From Tillandsia leiboldiana (lineage: Eukaryota; Streptophyta; Magnoliopsida; Poales; Bromeliaceae): a DNA stretch of 64,000 nt. Numbering within the stretch: position 1 is the stretch's first letter; each line of letters opens with the position of its first letter. Location: positions 9,426,854 to 9,490,853 of the forward strand of contig CM055072.1 of NCBI GenBank assembly GCA_029204045.2. Reading direction: 5' to 3'. Shown here one piece after another: positions 23,601-36,780 of this stretch. A model generated the notes under the pieces. It was not told the DNA's origin. It did no database searches and saw only the letters and a program-made list of their open reading frames with translations. The translations under genes were made by a program, and so were the position numbers.

Positions 23601-24216
23601 TATCAGAAACGCAATGATCGTGTCCATGGGCCAAATTAAAATGGAAAATTCCAAGATGTTACCTCGTCGAAAATTTGGAAGAATAAGGGGTTGGCCGTGG
23701 CGGCGCGCGGCGGCGGCTGGGGACGGGTCCACCACAGCTCTGTCGCGGCTTCACAGAGGAGTCCTCAGGGCCAACTTAGATCGCCTAGGACCCTTCTCGA
23801 TCACCCCCTTTCCGAGTCACCCGAGATCGAGGTGTTTCTTGATCTTCTTCTCCGGCGACGGGGAGGCGGCGGCCGGTGCGAGGCTTGCGAGGAGTGCGCA
23901 AAGAGGGAGAGTAGAGGTGAGTTTGTTGAGGACTGGTGGAGAGTCTCGCTGAGGCTTCGGGCCTTTTAAAATCCAACCGAGTTTTGGATTTCAAAACTTC
24001 GTATATGGCACAATTGCCAAATAAGCCCTCCACTCAAGCTATTTAGTAATTGGTCCCTCACAGCATGACTTATTCACACCAAGGTCCCTCACTGCAGAGA
24101 TGGCACGCACTTTGAGGCAAAAGTATAGGGTTTTATGTGCCATTTAAGATTCAGAATTCCACTTGATTTTCTATTCTTTTACTTTTTATTTATTTACGAA
24201 AATTCAAGTTCTTACA
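20684..24216 (-). repeat. Gy3 5' LTR (3.5 kb)
   Basis: In element sense it starts TGTAAGAACTTG (24216) and ends CTCGGGGCGTGACA (20684). It contains a 14-nt A-tract (T on plus, 20718-20731) exactly 34 nt before the end. A 33-nt candidate microexon (21044-21076) lies between TTTTTCAG and GTGAGC, and a first-exon donor is at 23662-23661. Near-identity with 12151-15609 points to fairly recent insertion relative to the coding decay. The next bases TTATT (24217-24221) are the likely TSD. Confidence 0.88.
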
Positions 24217-24359
24217 TTATTTTTTCAAATTTTATATATATTTTTTAAAAAAAAAAAAAAAATTAAAAGGCTAGCCCGAAGCCCGGCGCGACCTGTGCCT
24301 TTTGGGCCGAAGGGCCGTGCTGGGTCGAATGCTTAGTAGCTCCGGCCCAGCACGGCCCG
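24217..24359. other. AT-rich then GC-rich flank of Gy3
   Basis: An AT-rich stretch with an A15-type run is followed by about 90 bp of GGCCCGGCACGG-like GC-rich sequence. I see no coding potential or defined ends; it may be a remnant of another repeat. Confidence 0.4.
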
Positions 24360-24719
24360 GTCCGGATTGTCGTTAAAATTTCTGAAACAACAGTTCGGGG
24401 TCCGGACTGAATAGAGGCTGATCCATACTGGAATTTCGCATGAACTAAATCATGTTCGGGGTCCGGACTGGATGCATCTCCTTCGGATCCTGAACACTAA
24501 AAGCGTCTAGTTTTTTTATCTTTAAGTCATAAAAAATATTCCAAAGTGTTTCTAAACTAGAAAAATATATTCAAATCATCAAAAATATTTAATTGAACGT
24601 ACCTGAACATTTTGAATCCATTCTTCTTGAGATTGATGTTTGTGATCATCAAGTCTTCATCTTCAATCTTCAAGACTCAATCAACTTCACGAAATACGCC
24701 AATACAAAAATTCTTAACA
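24360..24719 (-). repeat. Sirevirus-type LTR fragment
   Basis: In minus sense it starts TGTTAAGAATTTTTG at 24719 and continues TTGGCGTATTTCGTG, AGTCTTGAAGATTGAAGAT and CAATCTCAAGAA, co-linear with the Co2 LTR from 55948. It carries GTCCGGAC-type palindromes where Co2 has ATCCGGAT. It stops after about 360 bp, so it is a truncated copy of a related family. It also supports the choice of 55948 as the Co2 LTR start. Confidence 0.7.
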
Positions 24720-25168
24720 CAAGCGCGCGGCAAGGCGGAAGGCTAAATGGCGGCGGGGTGGTCGGCCTATGTGGCCCGGCCGAGTGGCAAAGCCTACTCG
24801 GCCCGACCCCATGCCCAGGGTCCCTGCGCGGGCGGCGCCCCGCGCGCATGGCGCCCCACGCGGGCAAGGCCCGTACGTGCGGCGCCCCGCGCAACGGTGC
24901 GTCGCGTAGCAGTGTCGTTCATCCGGCGGTGTCCTGTGGCGGCATCATCCGTGCGGTGGTGCCCCGTGGCGGCGGCGTCCGTATGGCGGTACCCCGTGGC
25001 GACGTCGTCCGGCCAATGATAGGCCGGTTGTTGGCGGCGGCGGTCTCCCATCTCCGACGATGGCAGCGGCGGCCTCCCGATATAAAGGATGGCGACAGCG
25101 GCCTCCCGTCTAGCCCGACGGCGGTGTTTGAAAAAAAAAATAAAAAAAATAAATAAATAAGTAAATAA

Positions 25169-25200
<32 letters not shown>

Positions 25201-25399
25201 TATATCCGAAAATTGAATTCGAACGCCTCCTATACCCGAATTTGAGTCCAACCGAAATTCCTCACGCGTCAATTATCTCGAACACACTTATCAAAATCTT
25301 CAACCACATTTTAAAATATCTCTCAACTGACTTACCCAAACTTACCTATATCTTGTTTTGAACTTTTGAATCCAAGCAAATTCTCTCGTTCGTTAACCG
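24720..25399. other. GC-rich then simple-repeat stretch, no gene seen
   Basis: 24720-25130 is very GC-rich with repeated GTGGCGGC- and GGCGGCCTCCCG-like motifs; a related GGCGGCGGCCTCCCGTC repeat recurs at 29545-29630. 25131-25200 is an A-rich stretch ending in an (AAT)n microsatellite. Frames here are compositional and I do not support any coding sequence. Confidence 0.5.
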
Positions 25400-26010
25400 T
25401 TCGATGTTGAAATTTGAAATTTAAGATATAAATAAAACCATACTTTCTCAAATTTGAACATAATCGTTCAATTTTGAAATTTGAAATTTAAAATTTAAAT
25501 ACAACCATACTTGCTCAAATTTGAACATAACCGTTCGATTTTGAAATTTGAACATATTTTTCCGACATATTGAAATTTGAATATATTCAATTTTTAAAAT
25601 TTTGAAATTTAAATACGACAATACTTCCTCAAATTTGAACATAACCGTTCAATTTTAAAATTTGAACATATTCAATACAACCATACTCACTCAACACAAC
25701 AACATATTCAATTTCGAAATTTGAACATAACAATATATTCAGTTTTAAAATTTGAACATAACGACATATTCAATTTTGAAATTTGAACATAACAACATAT
25801 TCAATTTTGAAATTTGAATATAATTCAATTTTAAAATTTGAACATAACGACATATTCAATTTTAAAATTTGAATATAATTCAATAACGACATATTTAATT
25901 TTGAAATTTGAACATAACAACCTATTCAATTTTGAAATTTGAACATAACCGTTAAATTTTAAAATTTGAAATATTCAATTTTAAAATTTAAAATTCGAAA
26001 TTTGAATATA
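25400..26010. repeat. AT-rich imperfect repeat array (AAATTTGAACATAAC)
   Basis: Some fifteen or more diverged copies of a unit of about 25-30 bp containing TTCAATTTTGAAATTTGAAC. The unit is itself nearly palindromic (AATTTTGAAATT), so the array could extrude hairpins. Confidence 0.65.
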
Positions 26011-26035
26011 ACGATTCTCTTTGAAACACGTTTTT

Positions 26036-26165
26036 TCCTCAACGAACCCTCAACACACACATTTTTCCCTCAACGAACCCTCAACACACACATATTTCCC
26101 TCAACGAACCCTCAACACACACATATTTCCCTCAACGAACCCTCAACACACAAGTTTTCCCCTCA
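26036..26165 (+). repeat. 31-bp tandem repeat, about four copies
   Basis: CCCTCAACGAACCCTCAACA followed by a CACACATATTT-type end repeats four times with small changes just upstream of a TATA box. Confidence 0.75.
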
Positions 26166-26223
26166 GCTAACCCAACAAATCCCAGGCGACCTTTCTCACA
26201 CTCAAGATACTAACCCATTCCCA

Positions 26224-26233
26224 CTATAAATAG
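26224..26233 (+). promoter_or_regulatory. TATA box (CTATAAATAG) in repeat block
   Basis: The consensus plant TATA sequence is followed by a purine-rich leader, and tandem repeats precede it. It probably belongs to an unclassified plus-strand LTR; no ORF downstream is convincing. Confidence 0.4.
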
Positions 26234-26590
26234 AGAAAATAGAAAGAAGGAAAGGAAGATTTTTTTTTTCTCTTGTTTGAAGGAGAAGAACGCAATCCCA
26301 CCACAAAAAAAAAAAAAAACACAACTTCCTCCCAAATTCCACCCCATATCCCACAACGCAACCTCTCACATCTTCGACTTCCTCAGCACCTTCGATCGAC
26401 TTCCTCAGCACCTCCGATCGACTTCCTCAACACCTTCGATCCCATCTTCTCAGACGTATTTCTCAGTTAAAATAAAAAAATAAAATAAAATAAAATTATG
26501 TCGGCAGTACCCATCGCCATTCTCATCATCCTCGCCATTCTCATCATCCTCGCCGTTAACTCGTCATTCTCGCCAACCACCCCCAACCCC

Positions 26591-26785
26591 CATGTTGACG
26601 TCTTCGATGGAAGAGAGGAGGAGGATCATCGATCCTCCGTTTCTTCGGAACTCTCCACCCCCATTAGAAGCCGTCAATCACCACACAACCACCCAACCAC
26701 CCAATCCCCATGTTGACGTCTTCAATGGAAGAGAGGAGGAGGATCATCGATCCTCCGTTTCTTCGGACCTCTCCACCCCATTTGG
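26591..26785 (+). repeat. 118-bp direct duplication
   Basis: CATGTTGACGTCTTC followed by GATGGAAGAGAGGAGGAGG recurs 118 bp later with one or two changes, each copy ending in TTTCTTCGGA. The open frames over it are repeat-driven. Confidence 0.7.
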
Positions 26786-26839
26786 AGTCGCTAACAAAAA
26801 AAAAAAAAGTAAAAAAAAAGAGCGTCACAGAAAATTAAT

Positions 26840-28150
26840 AAAGCTGGTTCGGGTGATTTCTTCGGACATCCGAATTTTAGGCTCGCTTCAAACTGGTTCG
26901 GGTGATTTCTTCGGACATCCGAATTTAGGTTCAATCGGAAAAAATTGGTTTAATAAAGCCGGTTCGGGTGATTTTTCGGACACCCGAATTTTAGGCTCGT
27001 TCCAAACCGGTTCGGATAATATTTTCGGACATTCAGACTTAGGTTCAATAAAAAAAAATAGAAGTTTAATAAAATCGGTTCGGGTGATTTCTTCGGACAT
27101 CCGAATTTAGGTTCAATCGGGAAAAAAAGGGTTTAATAAAGCCGGTTCGGGTGATTTCTTCGGACACCCAAATTTAGGCTCGCTTCAAACCGGTTCGGGT
27201 GATTTCTTCGGACATCCGAATTTAGGTTCAATCGGAAAAAAAAGGTTTAACAAAGCCGGTTAAGGTGATTTCTTCGGACACCCGGATTTAGGCTCAATTA
27301 AAAAGGGGATTTCTTCGAACCCCAAATCAAAATAAAATAACGGGGATTTCTTCGGGCCCCAAATCATTTTAAAAAGGAATTTCTTCGGATCCCAAATTAT
27401 TTTAAAAGGAAATTTCTTCGGATCCCAAAACAAAAATAAAATAACGGGAATTTCTTCGGACCCCAAATTAAAATAAAAAGAAGTTTAATAAAGTTGGTTC
27501 GGGTGATTTCTTTGGACACCCAGATTTAGGCTCAATTAAAAAGGGGATTTCTTCGGACCCAAATCAAAATAAAATAACGGGAATTTCTTCGGACCCCAAA
27601 TCATTTTAAAAAGGGATTTCTTCGGATCCCAAATTATTTTAAAAGGGGATTTCTTCGGATCCCAAAACAAAAATAAAATAACGGGGATTTCTTCAGACCC
27701 CAAATCAAAATAAAAAGAAGTTTAATAAAGCCGGTTCGGGTGATTTTTTCGGACACCCGGATTTAGGCTCAATCAAAAATGGGATTTTTTCGGACCCAAA
27801 ATTATTTTTAAAAGAAGATTTCTTCGGACCCCGAATCAAAATAAAATAACGGGGATTTCTTCGGACCCCAAATTATTTTAAAAAGGGGATTTCTACGGAC
27901 CCCAAATCAAAATAAAATAAAGGGAATTTTTTCGGACCCCAAATTATTTTAAAAAGGGATTTCTTCGTACCCCACATCAAAATAATATAAAGGGGATTTT
28001 TCGGACCCCAAATTATTTTAAAAAGGGAATTTCTTCGGACCCCATATCAAAATAAAATAACGGGAATTTCTTCAGACCCCAAGATAAAATAAGAGATTTT
28101 CTTCTGATCGCAAATCAAATAAAAATAAAAAGGGATATCGAAATAAAAAA
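26840..28150 (+). repeat. Array of TTCTTCGGACCCCAAAT-type repeats
   Basis: About 1.3 kb of short diverged repeats. The first part alternates CGGTTCGGGTGATTTCTTCG with ACATCCGAATTTAGG. The later part repeats GGGGATTTCTTCGGACCCC plus AAATCAAAATAAAATAACG, roughly every 35-60 bp. The GGTCCGAAG strand is constant, so this is a directional tandem array rather than an inverted structure. Confidence 0.7.
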
Positions 28151-28254
28151 GAATTTCTTCGAATCTAGAGTCAATTCCAAATAAAATTCAAATGAGCCCT
28201 AATCAACTTGGAGCCCAAGTCCGATTCAAAGAGGACTAATAAATGAATTTAATC

Positions 28255-28610
28255 GTTTGTTAAATAAGGCTCACCCCATATACAGGCCTCAAATTTACCC
28301 ATATGAAAACATAAGCTCAGTCCACATACTAACCCGAATCCAATCCATAGGCCCAGTCCACATACAGGTCCAGAATCCAATCCACATATAATATAGGCCC
28401 AGTCCACATATGGGTTCCAAATCAAATCCATATATAACGTAGGCCCAGTCCACATACTAACCCGAATCTAGTCCACTTGCAAATAAAACCCAAAACTCAT
28501 TCCAACCCACAAATAAAACTGATAACCCATTCCAACCCACAAATAAAACCCAAAACACAGTCGATCCACAAATAAAACCCAAAACTCAATCCAATCCATA
28601 AATAAAGCCC
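28255..28610 (+). repeat. Repeats of AGGCCCAGTCCACATA and AACCCATTCCAACCCACAAAT
   Basis: Two interleaved short motifs repeat four to five times each. They continue the repeat-rich block; no coding signal. Confidence 0.6.
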
Positions 28611-28639
28611 AAGACATATTCAATCCCATCGCCTTAATA

Positions 28640-29300
28640 CATATAATTAAGGCAAAACTATATCCAAACCGACTAGATTCTAAATCATATACTTAGAATT
28701 TAGCCAAATCCAATTCGATCGAGCTCTAATACATATACTTAGAGTTCATTCAAATCAACCCGACTAACCCTTATACATATACTTAGGGTCTAGTCAATCT
28801 TTTACTCTAGCACATATATCTAGAGTGGAAACCAAATCAACTCAACTGATCCTGATGCATATACTTAGGGTTAGTCGACCTTTTGCTCTAGCACACATAT
28901 TTAGAGTGAAAAATCAATCAAATTTGACGAATCCTAATACATATACTTAGGGTTTAGTCAAATTCTCACTCTAACACATATAACTAGAGTGAAAGATATA
29001 TCAAACTCGGCCAATCCTGATACATACAGGACTTAGCCACCTTCTACTTTCGAGTAGCATCAAATTCGACCCACCTCAATACATATCCTTGGGCTTTGGT
29101 CATATCTTCACTTTGGAACATACACCAAGTGTGGAATCAAATATAATTGGACTCTAAAACATATACTTAGAGCCAATTGAATCTAATTAAACTCTAATAC
29201 ATATAGTTAGAGTTTAATGTCGACTAGTTCTCAACACATATACTCAGGATCTAGTCAACTTCAAATCCAGCTGAATCTTAACATATATACTTAGGATTTG
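28640..29300 (+). repeat. Array of ACATATACTTAGGG-type repeats
   Basis: About fifteen copies of (A/C)ACATATACTTAG(A/G)(G/A) are spaced about 40-55 bp apart with CAAATC/GACTAATCC-type spacers. Confidence 0.65.
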
Positions 29301-30088
29301 GTATATCATTAGGATACGATTTATTCTATCCTCCTCACAAAGGTCTCTTAATCGAAGGTGCCCTAATCTCACAGGGGGTAATTAACAATAGATGCTTGCG
29401 TCTATTGGAAGTCATGGATCCGCAATACCTGATACCCACACATACCCACCCACAAATAAATATTCATATGAATCATGAATGCCATCCCACGGGAACCCGA
29501 AAAAGATGAATCGCGCGAGATGAGTCATTCAAGATCACAGACAGGCGGCGGCGGCCTCCCGTCTCTTCCGACGGCGGCGGCGACCTCCCATCACTTCCGA
29601 CGGCGGCGGCGGTCTCCCGTCTCTTCCAACAGTGATGGTGGCGGCTCTGATCAAATCTCCCACTATGACGGAAAACCTAAGAAACCCAAACAAAAGCTCG
29701 AAAAACCCCACGGAAACCAAAACGATGATAACGAAAAGCCTTTCACCGACAGGGGAGATGATGCGATGCCCGGCTCCGATCTCCGATCTCCAATCTCCGA
29801 TCTCCGGCGGCGATGGTGTTTCCGAATCCGATCCTCACGACGGCGGCGTTTCTGATCCCGAATCCCGGCGTGCACGACGAGGAAGACGAAGAGGAACCGA
29901 TCTGCTTCACGACGGGGCTAGGGTTTTCTTGCTCTATTTCTTTCTCTCAAATTTAAGGTGTAAAATAAACCCCGATCCTCGATTAAAAGTATTTATAAGA
30001 GATCCCTCAACCGCCCCAATTGTTTTCCTCATTTTGCATGCCAAACTTATCGAAACGCCCCTCATTCGCAAGCACGAATTTTAAAGCA
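29301..30088 (-). other. Probable LTR leader/promoter sequence of U1, no gene
   Basis: In minus sense a TATA box (CTTATAAATAC, about 29990-30000) is followed by a leader with AACCCTAGCCC and then GC-rich CCGCCGCCGTCGG repeats. The layout is that of an LTR promoter, consistent with the LTR start at 31302. The plus-strand frame at 29475-29855 is antisense to it, repeat-derived and not supported. Confidence 0.35.
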
Positions 30089-30096
30089 CCATAAAC

Positions 30097-31076
<980 letters not shown>

Positions 31077-31084
31077 CCATAAAC

Positions 31085-31302
31085 CATTAATGGTTATTTA
31101 AAAAGCATTTTCCGCCCATTAACTTCAAAAAATCACACCGGGAGATCCGTTCATCGGATTTTCAAGCCGATCGCACCGCCGTTCTCTGTTTAACGAGCTC
31201 TAAAACATGAAGGCCAAAATCAACGAAATCGATATAAAGGAAAAATAAGAAAAATAATACACACAACGAAAGCGACTCGAAAGAAAAACCGTGGGCACTA
31301 CA
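31085..31302 (-). repeat. Start of unclassified LTR U1
   Basis: Minus-sense TGTAGTGCCCACGG begins at 31302 exactly where sequence resembling a plus-strand Gy5-type LTR end is interrupted; ATTTC (31303-31307) would be its TSD. hAT1 sits inside it. Its other end was not located, so size and class are unknown. Confidence 0.4.
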
Positions 31303-31307
31303 ATTTC

Positions 31308-31493
31308 GCATTTCTGATTGTATCATTGTACTTGCCTAGCCGTGCATGTATAGGGGAGACTCTGTCCGTGTGAGCAAAGGATTTCCTGTGCATATTGCAG
31401 TCTGTTTTCGTCCTGGGTTTCAGCTTTGAAACTCTGATTTACAAAAAAAAAAAAAAAGGAGTTACCGCATTTTTTGAAACTCGGGGCGTGACA
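31308..31493 (+). repeat. Gy4: terminal 186 bp of a Gy5-type LTR
   Basis: CTGATTGTATCATTGTACTT through CTCGGGGCGTGACA matches the last part of Gy5 (35824-35998), including a 15-nt A-tract ending 36 nt before the LTR end. The rest is displaced by U1. Confidence 0.75.
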
Positions 31494-32010
31494 GGCCTAT
31501 TTTATAGGTTTCTTATGTTATAGTAAAATATCAAAAGTAAACACGATAAGAATAGACAATATAGTAAAATTTTTCAGAAGCACAAAATTGTATTAGGACT
31601 TACGGTACCACGAAAGCAAACAACTGTTCCAAATCTCCGTCAGTTTTCTAAAAATAAAAAAAATTACGTTAATTAAATAGGAAAAAAATAAATATTATAG
31701 AATTAATATTTTTAGCAATATGTACAATGTATAATCTAAGTAATGCTATAAACATAAATAATAAACAATCATTTAAATTTGTAAAAGAGAGATAAAAGAG
31801 ACCAAAAGAGAAATAATATATACATTTGAAAAAGATTAGAAGCCCACAAGCCCCTTCCTAAGGGAGGCTCTTGGGTAGCCTAAGAAACAAGTTCCCAAGA
31901 AGGCTTTAATGCAAAAGGCAAAAGTCAAAATAAAAATGAACTAAGACAACATCGCGCGCGACCCGGCCCGGCGCGGCTCATGTCGTGCGCACGTGTGTGT
32001 TTAGGAGAAG
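31494..32010 (-). repeat. Co1 3' LTR, distal part (interrupted)
   Basis: This AT-rich stretch lies left of the Gy5 solo LTR and continues from 36004 once Gy5 and one TSD copy are ignored. Gy4 ends at its left edge (GGCCT at 31494 may be a TSD). No gene is seen. Confidence 0.5.
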
Positions 32011-35000
32011 TGTAGTACCCATGGAACTCAAAATTGAATTTGAAGAATTAAAATGTCAAATTGAATAAGGAAATGCAAAATAAACCTAAGTGGTTGGGTA
32101 TTGGTGTGCAAATTGCACAGTTATCGGAGCAGTATGTCTGTCTTTCATATCCGAGTCTAATCTCGAAAATCTGAAATCACCGGTGCGACCGTCTCGTCGA
32201 ATCGATCGAAAATGGTATAGAAAGATTTTCGATCCGACGGTCAGATCGTCCTGAAATCAGAGAAGAAGCTGGTGGGGCCCACGACTTAAGTCGTGAATAG
32301 TAACTTCCTGATTTAAATCCTCGCCGATCGAACGTTGGCCGATTCACTGTCTGGAGTCCGAATCTAGCGATCCAGGTAGTCGATTTGAATGGCATCGACG
32401 TTCTGAGCGCAGTGGCGCTGACGAAATTTCCGTTTGACGACCCGGTTATCTCGAAAAGCGTGAAATACTAGAAAATTTGCTGTATTTTGCAAAAAGTCCT
32501 ATTATTTTATGTGTCAAATGCAATGAGGTTAATTGGAGAAGGACTTCTATGCATAAATGACCTACAGCAATGGACAGAATTGTAATGAATAAGGTTTAGA
32601 GGGACTAAGTTGGAAAGAAAGGGAAAATTCACTAAAAAACACTATGCACGAGTGTTGTGGGTTTGGGGGGCAGTTACAACTGCTCATCCATGTTCCTTCC
32701 ACCTTCTCTGCCACGAAGCCAAGTCCCTGGGAACCGTTCTTCATGGGATATAGCAAGGTGGAGAAGGTGATGTTGGAAGGTTCTTAGCAACCGAGTTGAA
32801 GTGGAAAAGAACAAGCAAACCAGAGATTTTTTGCACCTAACCTCCATCAAAAGTTTCTCCTTCTCCCTCTGCATCATCCAGCAAAGGCTCGGGTACTGTG
32901 GAGGCCGAGGGACACCAACTCCTTGAGAGATAATCCGAGAGAGAGAGAGGAGAGAAAGGTTGGAGCAAAGTTGCTCCAACTTGATTTCTTGGGCTTCTGG
33001 GGAGTTCTTCTTCTTCCTGGGGAGTGAACCGAGCGAGTTGGAGGGCTGCGCGATGCGGCGGGGGAAACCGGCTTCATCCCTTCTTCTCCAACTCCGGCGA
33101 GGTGAGTTTTCTTTTCCCTCTGGTCTTTAGAACCAGAGACCCTTGGAAGTGAACCCTGTAGGTTCTAAGGATGCTCCACACCCAGCCCCGAAAATGGGAA
33201 GCCATCGGTTGGCCGGTGGCCAAGTTGCACCGTCGAGAGCTCCGCCTTGAGCTTTCTTTTCTCCCGGTGACTTTTAATGAAAAGTAAAATTATGGTCTTC
33301 TTCCTCTTGACCTGTTCTTGCTCCCCTCCAAATTTGGAGTGGTTTGGTGCACTATGGGCTTCACACCACGATGCCTTAGTTTCGGGAAAAGAAGTCTTCG
33401 GCCGAGTTGGCCGGTCCGGCCCCGCCGCTGCTTCTCGGCGCCAGGAAAGGGTCTGGTTAGCTTCCTAGTAATGAGAGGAAGGGGTCCATGTATTTGCATG
33501 TGGCCCATGCAGGCCGGAGTGAAATCCGCCATTAATGGGTGGAGCTTGGCTACGTTAATGGCGGGCTCTCGTCCGCAGGTTCCCGGCCTTGGTGGCATGC
33601 CCAGGAAGGTTTCTGGGAGTATTTGGAACCTCTCCATGCATTTGCATGGAGGCCATGCTGCCCAAGAAAGAATCCACCATTGTTATTGAAGCTCTAATCC
33701 GAGCTTGCTCCGTCGCCGCCGCCGCCGTGTCCTGTCGTCGGGCACGGGTCCAGAAGACTTAGTAGGGTCAAGTAGCACCTGTTGGTGCTAATGTTTGAGG
33801 CCCAGAACCAATAAGTGGAAAAACACCATTAATGGTCTTTGGAGCTTCATCTTCTTCTTCTTCTTCTTCTTGTTCTCGGCCAACCGAGGTGACTTGTTGG
33901 CTCGAGCTTGAAGGGAAATGCTCCTAATGCCTTGTAACAGCTTTCCAGTCAAGTTAGGAAGTCCCAGGTTTCTCCTCTGCAGAGAACCAACTCGGGCATG
34001 GCTTGGGTGCTTGTATGTGTAATGGTGCACACCAACTGTTTGTGTTAATGCCACAGTGAGATTTTATATGGAATTAGGATTTGAGAATAATATGAAAGAT
34101 GCTTAATTTTGTTCCCTGAGCTTGAGGCTCACTTCAGATCAAAGTAGATCTGTGTGGATTTGTGTGTGGAGCAATGTTGACATGTTAGAAAGCAAGGGTG
34201 TTGGATCCTTGCGATCCAACAATTCTGGGTTGCAAATAGGGCAAGCCCTGGTGTCCTGGAATTTTCTAGAGACAATTGATCCAAGTTATTTTAAATGGGG
34301 ACATGTAGGTTTAAAGTTATATCATTATTAAGCTTTATGTCTAATAATTGGCCGTGGTGGTGTTTGGGACTGTTTGCGAAGCCGCGACAGTGAGCTCCTG
34401 GCTATTTTGGGGTCACTGGACGCGATGCTCGCGTCGGATTTCGGGTTCGTCGAGCCGAAGAAACAAAAATGCGTTTAAGCTATGTTAGAGAGGTATATTA
34501 TGGCCCGAAGTTTTTCTCGGGTTTCGTACTGCTGCAAATGGGTGAGCACGGTGTTCAGCGAGTCGAGGGTCACCTACTGGAGGTGACAGTTCGTAAAAAT
34601 ATTATTCCAATTAAGAGAACGAGCAAAAACGGCGCTCAAATAGCTGTAAAAGTGCAATTTGGTAAAACCCTAGGGGTCAATCTGTAATTGTAGCCTGGTA
34701 GACTGCTGTACACAGTGTGTCAGTGGGTTGGGTATGCGTGAGAGTCTATTTTTCTGACCTGTGTATGTGATTCAGGTCCCAACAGTCAGCCGCCAGCTTG
34801 CGAGCCATCCAGCAGCCACCGTGATCATTTACTTTGAGGTGGGTTTATCTTCGGTCCGGGTTTTATCAGGTTGGCCCTATGGGGTGCCGTGGTAGGTTGG
34901 ACCCCTGTTTTTGGTGTAGCCCTGAACCTATGCTTGAGCCTTTCTATTTGCTCTCATTCCAGCATTCATTGTGTTTAGTTATGTAGCATCGATCTGGCAG

Positions 35001-35998
35001 TTCAGTTCCCGATATGATTTCATGTTCAGCATTTAGTATATTTATATATACAGGTTGACATATGCCATGTTTGTTTGGTCATCAGCCTAGTTATAGTAGC
35101 ACTTCCTATTCTACGTTGATCCCCCACAACGCGTTCTTTACCGGTAAAGTGGTCGATAGTGGCGACCCGTGAACCCAGGTTGCACATGGTGGACGAGAGT
35201 GGCGACACATGTGGGCCTGAGTGCACCGATGGTGCCAGGTTATATGTCAGTCGAACGTGCCAGCTTTGGCATTGGTCTAGGTCCTTGTGATAGTGGTCGA
35301 TAGTGGCGACCCGTGAGCCCCAGGCTGCACATAGTGGACGAGAGTGGCGACACGTGTGCCTCTGCTACAGCATGATTAGCTCTTGTTTGTCTGATTTGCC
35401 AGTTACAGCATGATTACCTGTTTTCACTTCAGCATGCTTAGATTTTATATCTGCATCTTGTTATTCAGCTTTCAGTTATATTCTGGCTTTGTTATCCGCT
35501 TATTGTTATATCCGGTAGGTACGACTTGCTATTTCTCGGCCCGTCGTGCCCACTGGGATACATGTAGAGTGTATCTCACACCCCCTGGGTGACTAATTTT
35601 CAGGTCAGTCGGGTGCTGGAGATTGGGACGATCCAGTGAGCTGCCGCGCTAGAGTTGTCCCCTACTATTGGCCGCAGTGGCCTAGTGCTAGTATTTTCAG
35701 TTACAGTATCATGATCGTAGTTGTCTCTGTATTTTTGAGTATTTGTGGATTATGTCATGAGTAGTTGTGGATGTATTAGTTGTAGATCTTTATGTTTTTG
35801 GATTTAGCTGTTGATTATGTTGCTCTCTGATTGTATCACTGCACTTGCCTAGCCGAGCATGTATAGGGGAGACTCTGTCCGTGTGGATAGAGAATTTTCT
35901 ATGCATGTGGCGGTCTGCTCACGTCCTGAGTGAAAGTTTGAACTCTGATAAAAAAAAAAAAAAATTTCTACCGCTGTTTTGAAACTCGGGGCGTGACA
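32011..35998 (+). repeat. Gy5: complete solo LTR (4.0 kb)
   Basis: It runs from TGTAGTACCC to GGGGCGTGACA and is flanked by a perfect 5-bp duplication AGAAG (32006-32010 and 35999-36003), with no internal region: the product of LTR-LTR recombination. It is related to Gy2 LTRs. Features include a (CTT)n run near 33850, a strong donor-like GGCGAG then GTGAGT near 33102, and the palindrome CTTTACCGGTAAAG at 35136-35149. It also has a 140-bp duplication carrying GTGGTCGATAGTGGCGACCC (about 35148 and 35289), a candidate 32-nt microexon (35604-35635), and a 15-nt A-tract 34 nt before the end. Confidence 0.88.
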
Positions 35999-36003
35999 AG
36001 AAG

Positions 36004-36221
36004 GCTTGCTCTCACTTTCTCCTAACCAATACATGCACAAAAGAGGGAGTAAATAAACCCACTCTACATGTGATGAGTTTCCGATGTGGGACTAAACATC
36101 ACATGTAGAGGGGAAATGGGTTTGGGCTCCCAGGCAAAGCCCATTTATATTGGGCCGCCCAGAAAAGCCCAAAGGCCAAAAATACAAGTTTAAAATCACT
36201 AAATCAATATAAAATCCAACA
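36004..36221 (-). repeat. Co1 3' LTR, proximal part
   Basis: In minus sense an LTR-like start TGTTGGATTTTATATTG at 36221 follows a short purine stretch (GTAGGGAT). It contains the TCCCACATCGG motif common in plant copia LTRs. Gy5 interrupts it at 36003. Confidence 0.6.
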
Positions 36222-36780
36222 ATCCCTACATGATTTAAGACTTGTAAAAATGAAATATAAAATAAAGTAAAAGAAATACAAAAACTAAAACAGATGCTGG
36301 ATCCCTTATACCACGTATTCGGCGAAGGTATCTTTCGGGTTTGAACCTTCACTTAGTACAGGTCTATGTACATCCGAGGGCACAATGGTGGACTTCGCCT
36401 TGAACCAAGGCCGGTGAATCGGATTTCCACAAACAATACACATGGTACAACCGTTTAGGTTCTATGCGGGTTAGCGCTTTTATGGCCATGCGCTCATATC
36501 GATTCATGTGTGTTTTTAGGGAACCACCCTCTTCCCATAGTCGCGGCCTCACGACTACACACATATAGTAGGTCCTGATAAGGGTGCCTGCAAGGTCACA
36601 CCCTGCCTCAAGGGTCTCGGAACCATTCAGGGTAAGAACCCTTACTAACCACTTGCATTAATGAGCACTGTCGCCATAGGGATGAGTATATAAAAGCAGT
36701 GCTCCGCACAACTACCAATTCGACTTGTTTCTACCCATTGAACCTCTAAGAGGTTGGGTTGCCGTCGCCGGTAATTTCTA
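36222..36780 (-). other. Co1 3' non-coding region
   Basis: 559 bp lie between the end of Co1 pol and its 3' LTR. There is no open frame worth calling. A short purine run directly before 36221 is the likely polypurine tract. Confidence 0.5.

Noticed and set aside
26592..27110. 172-codon frame with repeated GFFGHPNLG-like segments
   Set aside because: Driven by the tandem nucleotide repeats; no independent coding evidence.
29475..29855. 126-codon frame
   Set aside because: Begins in AT-rich repeat, is dominated by a GGCGGC repeat, and is antisense to a probable LTR promoter.
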